This document shows positions 35,368 through 43,950 of a DNA stretch of 64,000 nucleotides, piece by piece. Source of the stretch: Halospina sp040196175 (GTDB taxonomy: Bacteria; Pseudomonadota; Gammaproteobacteria; Pseudomonadales; Oleiphilaceae). The stretch's first letter is position 1. Every line of letters starts with the position of its first letter. Both the position numbers and the translations under genes were made by a program. The notes below the pieces were generated by a model. The model ran no database searches. It was not told the DNA's origin and worked only from the letters and a program-made list of their open reading frames with translations. The DNA lies in contig NZ_JBEFNF010000001.1 of the NCBI RefSeq assembly GCF_040196175.1, forward strand, positions 186,001 through 250,000, written 5' to 3'.

Positions 35368-35784
35368 TCAGATGCTCGCGGCAAGCTGTTTGTTGATGTA
35401 GTGATCGAGGTGCGTGTCGCTATCATCCTCGAATTCCGCGAAAGACATGCCCACATTGAACGAGTCCCGGGAAACCCGGCGTACGGTGACCACGTCGCAC
35501 CGGGCCCGGATACAGATGCTGCCGGCCTCGCCGGGAACGCTGAACGTCAGGTGCACCGGGATGGCCATGTGTGGTGCAACGGGTTTGCCGTTGGGTACGA
35601 GCCGCTCAAGAATCGCCGACGCGCATTCAATATGGAGGCCGGATCGTGACAGGTTGTTGATGGTGCACTCGGGTAGGAGATCTCCGTCCTGCTCAAGTGA
35701 CGCTGCCAGGTGAACCGGAATGCGGTGATAGTGACGCAGATTGGGTCGCCCGTTGAAGCCCGCCAAAGAGGACCGTGCCGCCAT
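35368..35784 (-). CDS. PilZ-domain protein
   Basis: A 138-residue, single-domain PilZ protein. The c-di-GMP binding signature is present: an R-x-x-x-R pattern at residues 17-21 (RHYHR) and N-x-S-x-x-G at 44-49 (NLSRSG). Such proteins are c-di-GMP receptors that alter motility or surface behaviour; the target cannot be told. It stands alone, downstream of gatB on the same strand and separated from cysD by about 110 bases. Confidence 0.87.
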   Translation of the reverse strand: MAARSSLAGFNGRPNLRHYHRIPVHLAASLEQDGDLLPECTINNLSRSGLHIECASAILERLVPNGKPVAPHMAIPVHLTFSVPGEAGSICIRARCDVVTVRRVSRDSFNVGMSFAEFEDDSDTHLDHYINKQLAASI

Positions 35785-35853
35785 GAGCCATTCCTGATTT
35801 ACGTGATTTGACTTGCAGCATAGGCCCTGTATGCGGAATGTACAAACCTCAGT

Positions 35854-35871
35854 AAGGCATTGATATGCCTT
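35854..35871 (-). terminator. Small hairpin between gatB and the PilZ gene
   Basis: A perfect 7-bp inverted repeat (AAGGCAT / ATGCCTT) with a TGAT loop lies 23 bases after the gatB stop. It is not followed by a T run on the minus strand, so a role in ending gatB transcription is only possible. Confidence 0.3.
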
Positions 35872-35893
35872 GCCTGACGCGGAATGCAGCCGC

Positions 35894-37348
35894 CTAATCG
35901 GTAGTGGTGAGCCGCTGCTGCAGGATGTCGTTCACCTGGGCCGGGTTAGCCTTGCCCTGGGAGGCTTTCATGACCTGTCCGACCAGAGCATTGAACTTCT
36001 TTTTCTGTTTCTTGGCCACGTCCTCGCCCAGATAATCGTCAATCATGGCCTGGTTTTCAGCCAGAACCTGGTCTACCAGGGCTTCGATCTCACTGCTGTC
36101 GGAAACCTGCTTCAGCCCCTGCTGTTCAATGATCTCATCAGGGTTGCCTTCGCCTTTCCATAGAGCCTCAAATACCTGTTTGGCGAGCTTGCCGGAGATC
36201 GTGCCGTCCTGGACACGCAGGATCAGGGTGGCCAGATCGTTGGCGCTGACCGGGCAGTCCTGGATTTCGATTTCGTGCTGGTTCATCAGGCGGGCGAGTT
36301 CGCCCATGATCCAGTTGGCCGCCTGGCGGGCATCACCGCTGCTGCGGGCAACCTGCTCGAAGTAATTGGCCAGTGTCTGGCTCTGGACCAGGGGTGCGGC
36401 CTCTCCTGTGCTCAGGTCGTAGTCACTGACAAAACGCGCCTGTTTGGTGTCCGGTAGCTCCGGAAGTTCGTCGCGGATGCGGTTGATAGTGTCGTCGTCG
36501 ATCACCACCGGTAGCAGGTCGGGGTCTGGGAAGTAGCGGTAGTCGTTGGCGAATTCCTTGGTACGCATGGAGCGGGTTTCGTCCCGCTCCGCGTCGTACA
36601 GGCGGGTTTCCTGTTCTACATCGCCGCCGTCCTCGATCAGCTCGGTCTGGCGTTCCACTTCGGCATTGATGGCCTTCTCCACGAAGCGGAAGGAGTTGAC
36701 GTTTTTGATTTCGGTGCGGGTGCCGAATTCGGTCTGCCCCTTGGGACGGACAGAGACGTTGCAGTCGCAGCGCATGGAGCCCTGGGACATGTTGCCGTCT
36801 GAGATGCCGAGGTAGGTGACGATGGCGTGGATTTTCCGCAGGTAGGCAGCGGCTTCCTCGGCGCTGCGCATGTCCGGTTCGGAGACGATCTCAAGCAGGG
36901 GCGTGCCGGCGCGGTTGAGGTCGATACCGGACTGGCCCTGAAAGTCTTCGTGCAGGGATTTGCCGGCATCTTCCTCGAGGTGGGCGTGCTCGATGCCAAT
37001 GGTGCGCTCACTGCCGTCGGACAGGTTCACGCTGACTTCCCCCTTGCCCACGATGGGGTGGTACATCTGGCTGATCTGGTAGCCCTTGGGCAGGTCGGCG
37101 TAGAAGTAGTTCTTGCGGTCGAAGACGGACCGGTGCGCGATGTCGGCATTGACGGCGAGGCCGAACTGAACGGCCATGCGCACGGCGTCTTCATTGAGCA
37201 CGGGGAGCATGCCGGGCATGGCCAGGTCGACGGCGCTGGCCTGGGCGTTGGGTTCGGCGCCGAAGGCGGTGCTGGCGCCGGAGAAGATCTTGGACTGGGT
37301 GGCGAGCTGTACGTGGACTTCCAGCCCGATCACGGTTTCCCATTGCAT
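35894..37348 (-). CDS. gatB: Asp-tRNA(Asn)/Glu-tRNA(Gln) amidotransferase subunit B
   Basis: GatB binds and activates mischarged Glu-tRNA(Gln) or Asp-tRNA(Asn) for amidation by GatCAB. The 484-residue protein starts MQWETVIGLEVHVQLATQSK (ATG at 37348, chosen over an upstream start at 37402), has RKNYFYADLPKGYQISQ, and ends with the C-terminal YqeY-like tail domain. It is the last of gatC-gatA-gatB, but 239 bases containing a palindromic element separate it from gatA. Confidence 0.96.
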   Translation of the reverse strand: MQWETVIGLEVHVQLATQSKIFSGASTAFGAEPNAQASAVDLAMPGMLPVLNEDAVRMAVQFGLAVNADIAHRSVFDRKNYFYADLPKGYQISQMYHPIVGKGEVSVNLSDGSERTIGIEHAHLEEDAGKSLHEDFQGQSGIDLNRAGTPLLEIVSEPDMRSAEEAAAYLRKIHAIVTYLGISDGNMSQGSMRCDCNVSVRPKGQTEFGTRTEIKNVNSFRFVEKAINAEVERQTELIEDGGDVEQETRLYDAERDETRSMRTKEFANDYRYFPDPDLLPVVIDDDTINRIRDELPELPDTKQARFVSDYDLSTGEAAPLVQSQTLANYFEQVARSSGDARQAANWIMGELARLMNQHEIEIQDCPVSANDLATLILRVQDGTISGKLAKQVFEALWKGEGNPDEIIEQQGLKQVSDSSEIEALVDQVLAENQAMIDDYLGEDVAKKQKKKFNALVGQVMKASQGKANPAQVNDILQQRLTTTD

Positions 37349-37408
37349 GATGTTGTCTGCTCCCGCGGAGTTGTATCTAGCCTGCTGGTTGGTTGCGGGC
37401 ATGAGTGC

Positions 37409-37498
37409 GGGGCGCCTTAACAGGAATCGCTATGAATCCATCCATGGACGCTGCGCGATCGCCATCCCTGGCGATCGAGCTTCCTGTAAAGGCGCCCC
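37409..37498. repeat. About 90-bp palindromic REP-like element between gatA and gatB
   Basis: Outer arms GGGGCGCCTTAACAGGAA (37409-37426) and its near-exact complement (37481-37498) match at 17 of 18 positions. Inside is a second perfect 9-bp hairpin, CGATCGCCA / TGGCGATCG (37456-37464 and 37469-37477), and a TCCATCCATGGA segment. The layout recalls intergenic repeats carrying CCATGGATGG seen in Pseudomonas, Marinobacter and Halomonas relatives. Only one copy occurs in this window. As RNA it would fold into a long branched hairpin on either strand. Confidence 0.75.
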
Positions 37499-37587
37499 AC
37501 ACCCATGCCTTTGGCCGCCCAGCTGTCATCAATCTGTCAGTAACTTTACGCCTTCTGGCTATGCCAGTAGTAGGCCAAGCAAATACC

Positions 37588-39042
37588 TCAGACGCTGTTC
37601 GGCGCCACCTGCTGATGCCAGTCCGTCACTTGCTGGAAGCGATGGGCGGCATTCAGCATCCGGGCTTCGTCAAAATAGTTGCCGATGATCTGCAGTCCGA
37701 CCGGCAGGTCGTTGACCATGCCGCCGGGGATGGACATGGCCGGCAGGCCTGCGAGGTTGGAGGCAATGGTGAACACGTCCTCCAGGTACATGTTGATCGG
37801 GTCGTCAGTCTTGTCGCCCTGAGCGAAGGCCGGTGAGGGCGATGTGGGGCCCATGATCAGGTCGACTTCGCTGAAGGCGTCGGTGAAGTCCTGCTGGATC
37901 AGGCGCCGGACTTTCTGGGCCTTGAGGTAGTAGGCGTCAAAGAAACCGGCCGAAAGGGCGTAGGTGCCGACCAGGATGCGGCGTTTGACTTCTTCGCCGA
38001 AGCCTTCGGAGCGCGAACGCAGGTAGAGGTCGTTGAGGTCCTGCGGGTTTTCGCAGCGGTGGCCGTAGCGAACACCGTCAAAGCGTGAGAGGTTGGCGGA
38101 AGCTTCGGCGGGCGCGATCACGTAGTAGGCGGCCACAGCCAGGTGCGAGTGGGGCAGGCTGATCTCTTTGACCGTGGCCCCGAGTTTCTCGTATTCGCTG
38201 ATGGCGTTGCGGACCTGTTCCGCCATCTCCGGTGACAGCGTATCGGAGAAGTACTCCTTCGGCAGGCCGATGCGCAGACCGCCCAGGTCGCTCTCCAGAT
38301 TATCGGTGTAGTCCGGCACTTCGCGGTCCAGGCTGGTGGAGTCCTTGGGATCGAAGCCGGCCATGGTGTTGAGCATCAGGGCGGCATCCCGGGCATCGTG
38401 CGTGAGGGTGCCGGCCTGGTCGAGGCTGGAGGCGAAAGCAATGATGCCGTAGCGGGAGATGCGGCCGTAAGTGGGCTTGAGGCCTGTGAGGCCGCACAGC
38501 GCCGCGGGCTGGCGGATTGAGCCGCCAGTGTCGGTCGCGGTGGCGGCGGGCACCAGGCGTGCGGCTACGGCCGCAGCGGAGCCGCCGGAGGAGCCGCCGG
38601 GTACGAGGCCCTCGCCCCAAGGGTTGGTCACTGGGCCGAAATAGCTGGTCTCATTGGAGGAGCCCATGGCGAACTCGTCCATGTTGGCCTTGCCTACACA
38701 GACAGCGCCGGCGTCGTCCAATTTCTGGGCCACTGTCGAGTTATAGGGCGGCGCGAAGTTATCGAGCATATGCGAGCCGCAGGTGGTAAGCAGGTCTTCG
38801 GTGCAGAAGATGTCCTTGTGTGCGAAAGGGATGCCTGTCAGCGGGCCTGCGTTGCCGTCGGCGCGGGCCTGGTCGGCGGCGCGTGCCTGTTCCAGCGCGC
38901 GTTCCTCAGCAACGGTGACGAAGCTGTTGTAGTTGTCGTCATGGGCCCGGATACGCTCAAGGGTTTCACGGGTCAGGGCTTCACTGGTGGTTTCACCCGT
39001 TTGAAGTGCCTGTGCCAGTTCTGAGAGGGTTCTGGTGTGCAT
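37588..39042 (-). CDS. gatA: Asp-tRNA(Asn)/Glu-tRNA(Gln) amidotransferase subunit A
   Basis: GatA is the amidase subunit that releases ammonia from glutamine. The 484-residue protein has the Ser-cisSer-Lys triad: Lys76 (FAHKDIF), Ser151 (GGSSGGSAAAV) and Ser175 (DTGGSIRQPA). It follows gatC by seven bases. Presence of GatCAB implies that at least one of tRNA-Gln or tRNA-Asn is charged indirectly in this organism. Confidence 0.97.
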   Translation of the reverse strand: MHTRTLSELAQALQTGETTSEALTRETLERIRAHDDNYNSFVTVAEERALEQARAADQARADGNAGPLTGIPFAHKDIFCTEDLLTTCGSHMLDNFAPPYNSTVAQKLDDAGAVCVGKANMDEFAMGSSNETSYFGPVTNPWGEGLVPGGSSGGSAAAVAARLVPAATATDTGGSIRQPAALCGLTGLKPTYGRISRYGIIAFASSLDQAGTLTHDARDAALMLNTMAGFDPKDSTSLDREVPDYTDNLESDLGGLRIGLPKEYFSDTLSPEMAEQVRNAISEYEKLGATVKEISLPHSHLAVAAYYVIAPAEASANLSRFDGVRYGHRCENPQDLNDLYLRSRSEGFGEEVKRRILVGTYALSAGFFDAYYLKAQKVRRLIQQDFTDAFSEVDLIMGPTSPSPAFAQGDKTDDPINMYLEDVFTIASNLAGLPAMSIPGGMVNDLPVGLQIIGNYFDEARMLNAAHRFQQVTDWHQQVAPNSV

Positions 39043-39049
39043 CCGGCGC

Positions 39050-39337
39050 TTACTCCACTACCCGCGGTACCAGGTAAAGTCCGTCCTGTGTTTCCGGAGC
39101 TACGGCCTGGAACCGTTCGCGCTGATTGGTTTCGGTGACTTCATCCGGGCGCAGTCGCTGGGTGGCATCCAGTGGGTGCGCCATGGGGGTGATGCCGTCG
39201 GTGTCCGCGGCCTGGAGCTGGCCGACCATGCTCAGGATATCGCTCAGTTTGTTCTCAAGCGCTTCCTTATCGGATTCCTCGAGCTGGATGCGGGCCAGCC
39301 AGGCTACCTGTTCGATTTTGTCTCTGGAAATGCTCAT
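39050..39337 (-). CDS. gatC: Asp-tRNA(Asn)/Glu-tRNA(Gln) amidotransferase subunit C
   Basis: GatC is the small subunit that holds GatA and GatB together. The 95-residue protein begins MSISRDKIEQVAWLARIQLEES, the conserved helix, and ends with the typical RPDEV and GLYLVPRVVE segments. First gene of gatCAB. The 65 bases upstream, to the outer-membrane protein gene, contain no clear promoter. Confidence 0.95.
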   Translation of the reverse strand: MSISRDKIEQVAWLARIQLEESDKEALENKLSDILSMVGQLQAADTDGITPMAHPLDATQRLRPDEVTETNQRERFQAVAPETQDGLYLVPRVVE

Positions 39338-39402
39338 GCCGTTTCCTTCCCGTCAGAGCGCGCGATGATAGCAGATCAGGTCGCATTCTGAACCCCGGAA
39401 CC

Positions 39403-40668
39403 TCATAGCGGAATCCTGATGCGTAGGTTGCCGCCACCGAAACCGGGCTCGTGGAGTTCCACAGAGGGGTTAAGGGTGAGCCGAGGACCGTTCTTGCCCT
39501 GCGGCGCCCAGCTGAACGGCAGGGATGCTTTGATGTAGTTGCCGTCATGATCTGAGTATCGCTGTTTAAGCCCATTGAGTGAGTAACCGTTCACGTGGGC
39601 GACAAACAGCTCCGGGGAGAACTGCCATTCGGGGGAAAGTGACTGCCCGAAGCCTATGAAGGCCAAGTATTCGTCCCGGTCGGAAAGTTGCCGTGCGTCT
39701 CCAATGAGTTGGCCGCTTTCAGCCAGGCTGAGGAATTCGCCACCCAGGCGCCAGCGTTCAACACGGCCGCCAGCATAAGTCAGGATTGCGCGGCTGCGCC
39801 AGACACGGCGTTCCATACTGGCGGATGCGCTGCTGGATAGGCCGTTCTGGTGCCGATCAGTAAAAGCGCCTTCTATGAGCCAGCGTACACTCGCATCTTT
39901 GTTGAATCGGTGCTGGAGGCTGAATCCGCCCTGGGCTGACTCCTCCCGGAACAGGCTGTCCCTTGAGGGGATCTCCAGCTCGGTTTCCGGGCTGAGGCTG
40001 ATGTAGCCTTTAAGAGAAGTGACATCGGAGGCGTGCCATTGGGCGGCACTGAACAATGTTCTGGGCGTGTCGGCGTAGTGGGCTTCATTTTGTTTTTCAT
40101 TGAACACGTAGTCAGGCATGACCAGGGCCACTCGCACGGCGTTGCCATGGCGATCCTGCCAGCCAAGTTCCGGCTGCAGGTCAATACGGGCTTTGTCACC
40201 CTGCGCATCGGCCATGAGTCTTGCCTGGATGCCGCCTCCGGGATGGATGCCGAACCCCACCAGGTTGCGCGAATAGCGTCCGTCGTAGTCTTCGGTTCGC
40301 CGGAAGCGGTACTGGAAGTCGACAGTGCCCTTGCGGTCGAAGCGTTGGGTGGCCCTCGCGCTGGCATCAAGAAAGAGTTCATCAGAGCGGGAGCTGCCGC
40401 CCACACCTTCAATGTGATCCTGAGGTAGAGGATGTGAGCGGTACTCTGCAGGTGTTGAGGCGAAGCTGCTGCGGTGAATGAAACTTTCGTCATTGTACTG
40501 AAAAGTCCGGCTTTCCAGAACGCGCTCCTGGCGGAACGGCTGGGGCTCCATGGCCAGGGTGTTGCCCCAGAAGGCGTGACCAGTGAGCGGTAGCACCCAC
40601 AGCAGCAGTGCTGAGAGCCCAGCGCAGGAAGCTTGCGCACGTCTGTGAGAAAGCGCCGTGATATTCAT
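39403..40668 (-). CDS. Putative outer-membrane beta-barrel protein
   Basis: I do not recognise a named family. With the ATG at 40668 the product is 421 residues with a clear Sec signal peptide (basic start, hydrophobic core ALLLWVLPL, probable cleavage after TGHA). The rest alternates polar and hydrophobic residues in many short strand-like stretches rich in aromatic and Gly residues (for example VDFQYRFRRTEDYDGRYSRN), ending GNLRIRIPL, which suggests a beta-barrel. An AGGAGG site lies close before the ATG. It sits between gatC and mreB, which are neighbours in Pseudomonas. Confidence 0.66.
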   Translation of the reverse strand: MNITALSHRRAQASCAGLSALLLWVLPLTGHAFWGNTLAMEPQPFRQERVLESRTFQYNDESFIHRSSFASTPAEYRSHPLPQDHIEGVGGSSRSDELFLDASARATQRFDRKGTVDFQYRFRRTEDYDGRYSRNLVGFGIHPGGGIQARLMADAQGDKARIDLQPELGWQDRHGNAVRVALVMPDYVFNEKQNEAHYADTPRTLFSAAQWHASDVTSLKGYISLSPETELEIPSRDSLFREESAQGGFSLQHRFNKDASVRWLIEGAFTDRHQNGLSSSASASMERRVWRSRAILTYAGGRVERWRLGGEFLSLAESGQLIGDARQLSDRDEYLAFIGFGQSLSPEWQFSPELFVAHVNGYSLNGLKQRYSDHDGNYIKASLPFSWAPQGKNGPRLTLNPSVELHEPGFGGGNLRIRIPL

Positions 40669-40736
40669 GGCCTCCTGACCCAAGGTCAAAAATGCATTAT
40701 TCCATTGGTTGCTGATGGGTAACAATGCGGGGTGTC

Positions 40737-40765
40737 TTGCCTGAACCCCCCGCCACTGCTAAAGT
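40737..40765 (+). promoter_or_regulatory. Candidate sigma-70 promoter of mreBCD
   Basis: TTGCCT (-35) and TAAAGT (-10) are 17 bases apart, about 80 bases before the mreB ATG. It lies in the 179-base divergent gap shared with the putative outer-membrane protein gene. Confidence 0.5.
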
Positions 40766-40847
40766 TCCGGCATCCAAGAGGTTTCGCCACGGAAACGGCA
40801 GGCGAGGCCGGCCATCGAATCCGTAAAGCCAGGTTGAAACAGCACTG

Positions 40848-41888
40848 ATGCTCAAGAAACTCAGAGGCGCGTTCTCCAGCGATCTTTCCATTGATCTGGG
40901 AACCGCCAACACGCTCATCTTTGTCCGTGGTCGGGGGATCATACTGGATGAGCCTTCCGTCGTTGCCGTAAGTACCTCCAACGGCCAGAAGAAAGTAGCG
41001 GCTGTCGGCAGCGAGGCCAAGCGTATGCTGGGCCGTACACCGGGCAATATAACGGCCATACGTCCGCTTAAGGACGGTGTGATCGCGGATTTTGTGGTCA
41101 CCGAAAAGATGCTCCAGCATTTCATTCACAAAGTCCATGAGAACAGTTTCATCACTCCGAGCCCGCGGGTTCTGGTCTGTGTGCCGAGTAAAAGCACTCA
41201 GGTGGAGCGCAAGGCCATCCGGGAGTCCGCTTTGGGTGCTGGTGCACGGGAAGTGTTCCTGATTGAGGAGCCCATGGCGGCGGCGATTGGTGCCGGGCTG
41301 CCGGTAGAAGAAGCCAGTGGTTCCATGATCGTGGATATCGGCGGCGGTACCACCGAGATTGCCATCATCTCGCTGAATGGCATTGTTTACGCGGAGTCGG
41401 TGCGAGTTGGTGGCGACAGATTCGATGAAGCCATTGTGACCTATGTCCGTCGTAACTATGGGAGTTTGATCGGGGATTCCACAGCCGAGCGCATCAAGCA
41501 TGAGGTCGGCTGCGCCTATGAAGGGCTTGAGGTGCGCGAGATCGATGTGCGTGGACGCAATCTCGCCGAAGGGGTTCCGCGCCAGTTCACCCTTAACAGC
41601 AATGAGATTCTGGAAGCACTTCAGGAGTCGCTTGCGCAGATCGTGCAGACCGTTAAGAGCGCGCTCGAGCAGTCACCCCCCGAACTTGCCTCCGACATTG
41701 CCGAGCGCGGGATTGTTCTGACCGGCGGCGGAGCACTGCTACGCGGGCTTGAGACCCTGATCAGTGAGGAAACCGGGCTGCCTGTAGTGGTGGCGGAAGA
41801 CCCGTTGACCTGTGTGGCTCGAGGCGGCGGCAAAGCGCTGGAGCGCATCGACCGGAGCGGCGCAACCATGTTCTCCGAGGACGACTGA
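40848..41888 (+). CDS. mreB: Rod shape-determining protein MreB
   Basis: MreB is the bacterial actin that guides lateral wall synthesis. The 346-residue protein starts with an amphipathic membrane-binding helix (MLKKLRGAFSSD), followed by the phosphate 1 loop DLGTANTLI, the connect and phosphate 2 regions (IVDIGGGTTE) and the adenosine motif GIVLTGGGALLRGL. First gene of mreBCD. Confidence 0.98.
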   Translation: MLKKLRGAFSSDLSIDLGTANTLIFVRGRGIILDEPSVVAVSTSNGQKKVAAVGSEAKRMLGRTPGNITAIRPLKDGVIADFVVTEKMLQHFIHKVHENSFITPSPRVLVCVPSKSTQVERKAIRESALGAGAREVFLIEEPMAAAIGAGLPVEEASGSMIVDIGGGTTEIAIISLNGIVYAESVRVGGDRFDEAIVTYVRRNYGSLIGDSTAERIKHEVGCAYEGLEVREIDVRGRNLAEGVPRQFTLNSNEILEALQESLAQIVQTVKSALEQSPPELASDIAERGIVLTGGGALLRGLETLISEETGLPVVVAEDPLTCVARGGGKALERIDRSGATMFSEDD

Positions 41889-41939
41889 CGCGCCGTTATC
41901 GGTTCCGGTTGAACTGCAGGTACTGCCGCTGTCGTTCCG

Positions 41940-42848
41940 GTGCCAGCGGCGGCTGTCGTTGTGAACAGGGGGCGCTTCATCAACACGCTTTTCACCCAAG
42001 GCCCACTCATTGGTTCCAGGCTGGTGCTGGTGGTGCTTCTTTCCGGAGCGCTCATCGGCATGGATCTGTATCTCCCCTATGGTGACCGTGTGCGCAGCTG
42101 GCTTATGACCGGGCTTACGCCGGTGTACTGGTTGGGGAATGCGCCGGACCGTGTCATCGAATGGGGAAGCGATCTCACCACCAGTCGCTCTGACCTGCTG
42201 CAGAAGAATAAGGCGCTGGAATCCCGGCTTCTGGTGCTGGAGCGCCGGGCCCAGCGCTATACCGCACTTGCTGCCGAGAATGCCCGTTTGCGGGAACTGC
42301 TTAACGCCTCCGAGAAGCTCGATGATCGGGTTCTGGTTGCGGATGTGATTGGCGTGACACCGGATCCTCTGACCCATGAGATCATTCTGAACAGGGGCGA
42401 AACCGACGGTTTGACCGAGGGGCAGGCGGTCCTCGATGCTCATGGGCTGATGGGGCAGATCGTTCATACCAGTGCCTATTCCTCCCGGGCTATCCTGATC
42501 TCGGATGACAGCCACGCGGTTCCCGTCGAGGTCAACCGCAATGGGCTGCGCGCGATCATGCTCGGAACCGGTGAGCGTGGTCGTATGGAACTGGCGCATG
42601 TGCCGGATACCGCCGACATCGAGGTGGGCGACTTGCTGGTCAGCTCCGGTCTTGGCGGGCGCTTCCCGCAGGGATATCCAGTAGCACGGATCAGCAGTCT
42701 TGAGCATGATCCAGGCGAGCCATTTGCCCGGGTGGAGGCGCGGCCCCTGGCCAAGCTCGATAGCAGCAGCCTTGTTCTGGTGGTCTTCAGTGGCGGCGCA
42801 GCGACAGGATCCGCCATGGAACCGGAGTCGGCCAGGGAGGAGGACTGA
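41940..42848 (+). CDS. mreC: Rod shape-determining protein MreC
   Basis: MreC is the periplasmic scaffold that activates the RodA-PBP2 elongation complex. The protein (302 residues) has a short cytoplasmic start, one transmembrane segment (about 27-45), a coiled coil (about 83-120) and the beta-rich MreC domain (DVIGVTPDPLTHEIILNRG onward). A GTG at 41940 is annotated; the GTG at 41961 (start of VNRGRFINTLFTQGP) is equally possible since neither has a clear ribosome site. It is followed by mreD one base after its stop. Confidence 0.93.
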   Translation: MPAAAVVVNRGRFINTLFTQGPLIGSRLVLVVLLSGALIGMDLYLPYGDRVRSWLMTGLTPVYWLGNAPDRVIEWGSDLTTSRSDLLQKNKALESRLLVLERRAQRYTALAAENARLRELLNASEKLDDRVLVADVIGVTPDPLTHEIILNRGETDGLTEGQAVLDAHGLMGQIVHTSAYSSRAILISDDSHAVPVEVNRNGLRAIMLGTGERGRMELAHVPDTADIEVGDLLVSSGLGGRFPQGYPVARISSLEHDPGEPFARVEARPLAKLDSSSLVLVVFSGGAATGSAMEPESAREED

Positions 42849-42849
42849 G

Positions 42850-43329
42850 ATGGTGCTGCGCTCAATCAGCCATCCGGTTGCGATTGTGAGCGTCGTTGTG
42901 GCGCTGGTCGCAACGATTGCTCTGTTTCCGCAGCAGCTCGCGCATTGGCGGCCGGAATGGGTGGGACTGGTTGTGATCTACTGGGTGCTGCGCGCCCCGA
43001 AGACCTTTGGCATTGTCATGGCATGGGTGGTCGGATTGCTGGTGGACGTGCTCCGAGCGGACATTCTTGGCATGAATGCTCTGGCAATGGCGTTGATCGC
43101 CTTCATGGTTCTTGCTTCACACCAGCGACTTCAGCTGTTTCCAGTGGCCCAGCAGGCGTTGGTGGTGTTCCTGATGATCGGCCTTGCGCACATGGTGGTG
43201 CACTTCCTGCATCAGGTGCTGGGAGAGACCGGAGGTGGATTTGATTACCTGCTGCCCGCGGTTACCAGTGGCCTGATCTGGCCCGTGTTCCGCGTTTTCT
43301 GGGATTTTGTGAATCGTAAGCTGGAGTAA
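42850..43329 (+). CDS. mreD: Rod shape-determining protein MreD
   Basis: MreD is a small polytopic inner-membrane protein of the elongasome. From the ATG at 42850 the product is 159 residues with about five hydrophobic segments and the conserved GLLVDVLRADILGMNALAMAL region. An open frame extends upstream to 42700 but that part overlaps mreC in another frame and reads as noise. maf follows after six bases. Confidence 0.93.
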   Translation: MVLRSISHPVAIVSVVVALVATIALFPQQLAHWRPEWVGLVVIYWVLRAPKTFGIVMAWVVGLLVDVLRADILGMNALAMALIAFMVLASHQRLQLFPVAQQALVVFLMIGLAHMVVHFLHQVLGETGGGFDYLLPAVTSGLIWPVFRVFWDFVNRKLE

Positions 43330-43335
43330 CCCCCA

Positions 43336-43950
43336 ATGAACAACCCCGCCTTCCAGCCCCTGGTCCTGGCATCCGCATCACCACGCAGGCGTGAACTTCT
43401 GGACCAGATTGGCGTCTGGCACGAGGTTGCCCCTGTTGCTATCGATGAAACCCCAGTGGAGGGTGAGGCACCGGATCTCTATGTACTGCGTATGGCCAGA
43501 GAAAAGGCATTAATGTGCCAGCAGCATTGGCATGATACCGATAGGCTCTTTCTGGGTGCGGATACCACGTTGGTGGTGGATGGTCGGATCATGGGCAAAC
43601 CCGACAGTGGTGCGGAGGCCCGTGCAATGCTGGCACGCCTTTCCGGCCGTGAGCACCAGGTCATGAGTGGTGTGGCTCTCGCCGGGCCCCGGGCCGTTCG
43701 GGAGCGGGTGGTTTCGTCGCGGGTACGGCTTCGTCCTCTGGCTACTTCTGAAATTGATAACTATGTGGCGACTGGCGAGCCTCTGGACAAGGCGGGCGCT
43801 TTTGGCGTCCAGGGGCGCGGCGCGGCGCTGGTGGCGGAACTGACCGGGAGCTACACAGCTGTGGTGGGGCTGCCGCTTGAGGCAGTCACCGACCTTCTCT
43901 ATCAAGTGGATCAACCCGTGCATCACTGGTGGGTGGCGGCTGATGAGTGA
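43336..43950 (+). CDS. maf: Maf family nucleotide pyrophosphatase
   Basis: Maf proteins hydrolyse non-canonical or pyrimidine nucleoside triphosphates to monophosphates. The 204-residue protein has the conserved start LASASPRRRELLDQIGV, KA within the EKAL segment, and GADTTLVVDGRIMGKP. Position after mreD and before rng matches E. coli yhdE (dTTP/UTP pyrophosphatase). It overlaps rng by eight bases. Confidence 0.93.
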   Translation: MNNPAFQPLVLASASPRRRELLDQIGVWHEVAPVAIDETPVEGEAPDLYVLRMAREKALMCQQHWHDTDRLFLGADTTLVVDGRIMGKPDSGAEARAMLARLSGREHQVMSGVALAGPRAVRERVVSSRVRLRPLATSEIDNYVATGEPLDKAGAFGVQGRGAALVAELTGSYTAVVGLPLEAVTDLLYQVDQPVHHWWVAADE

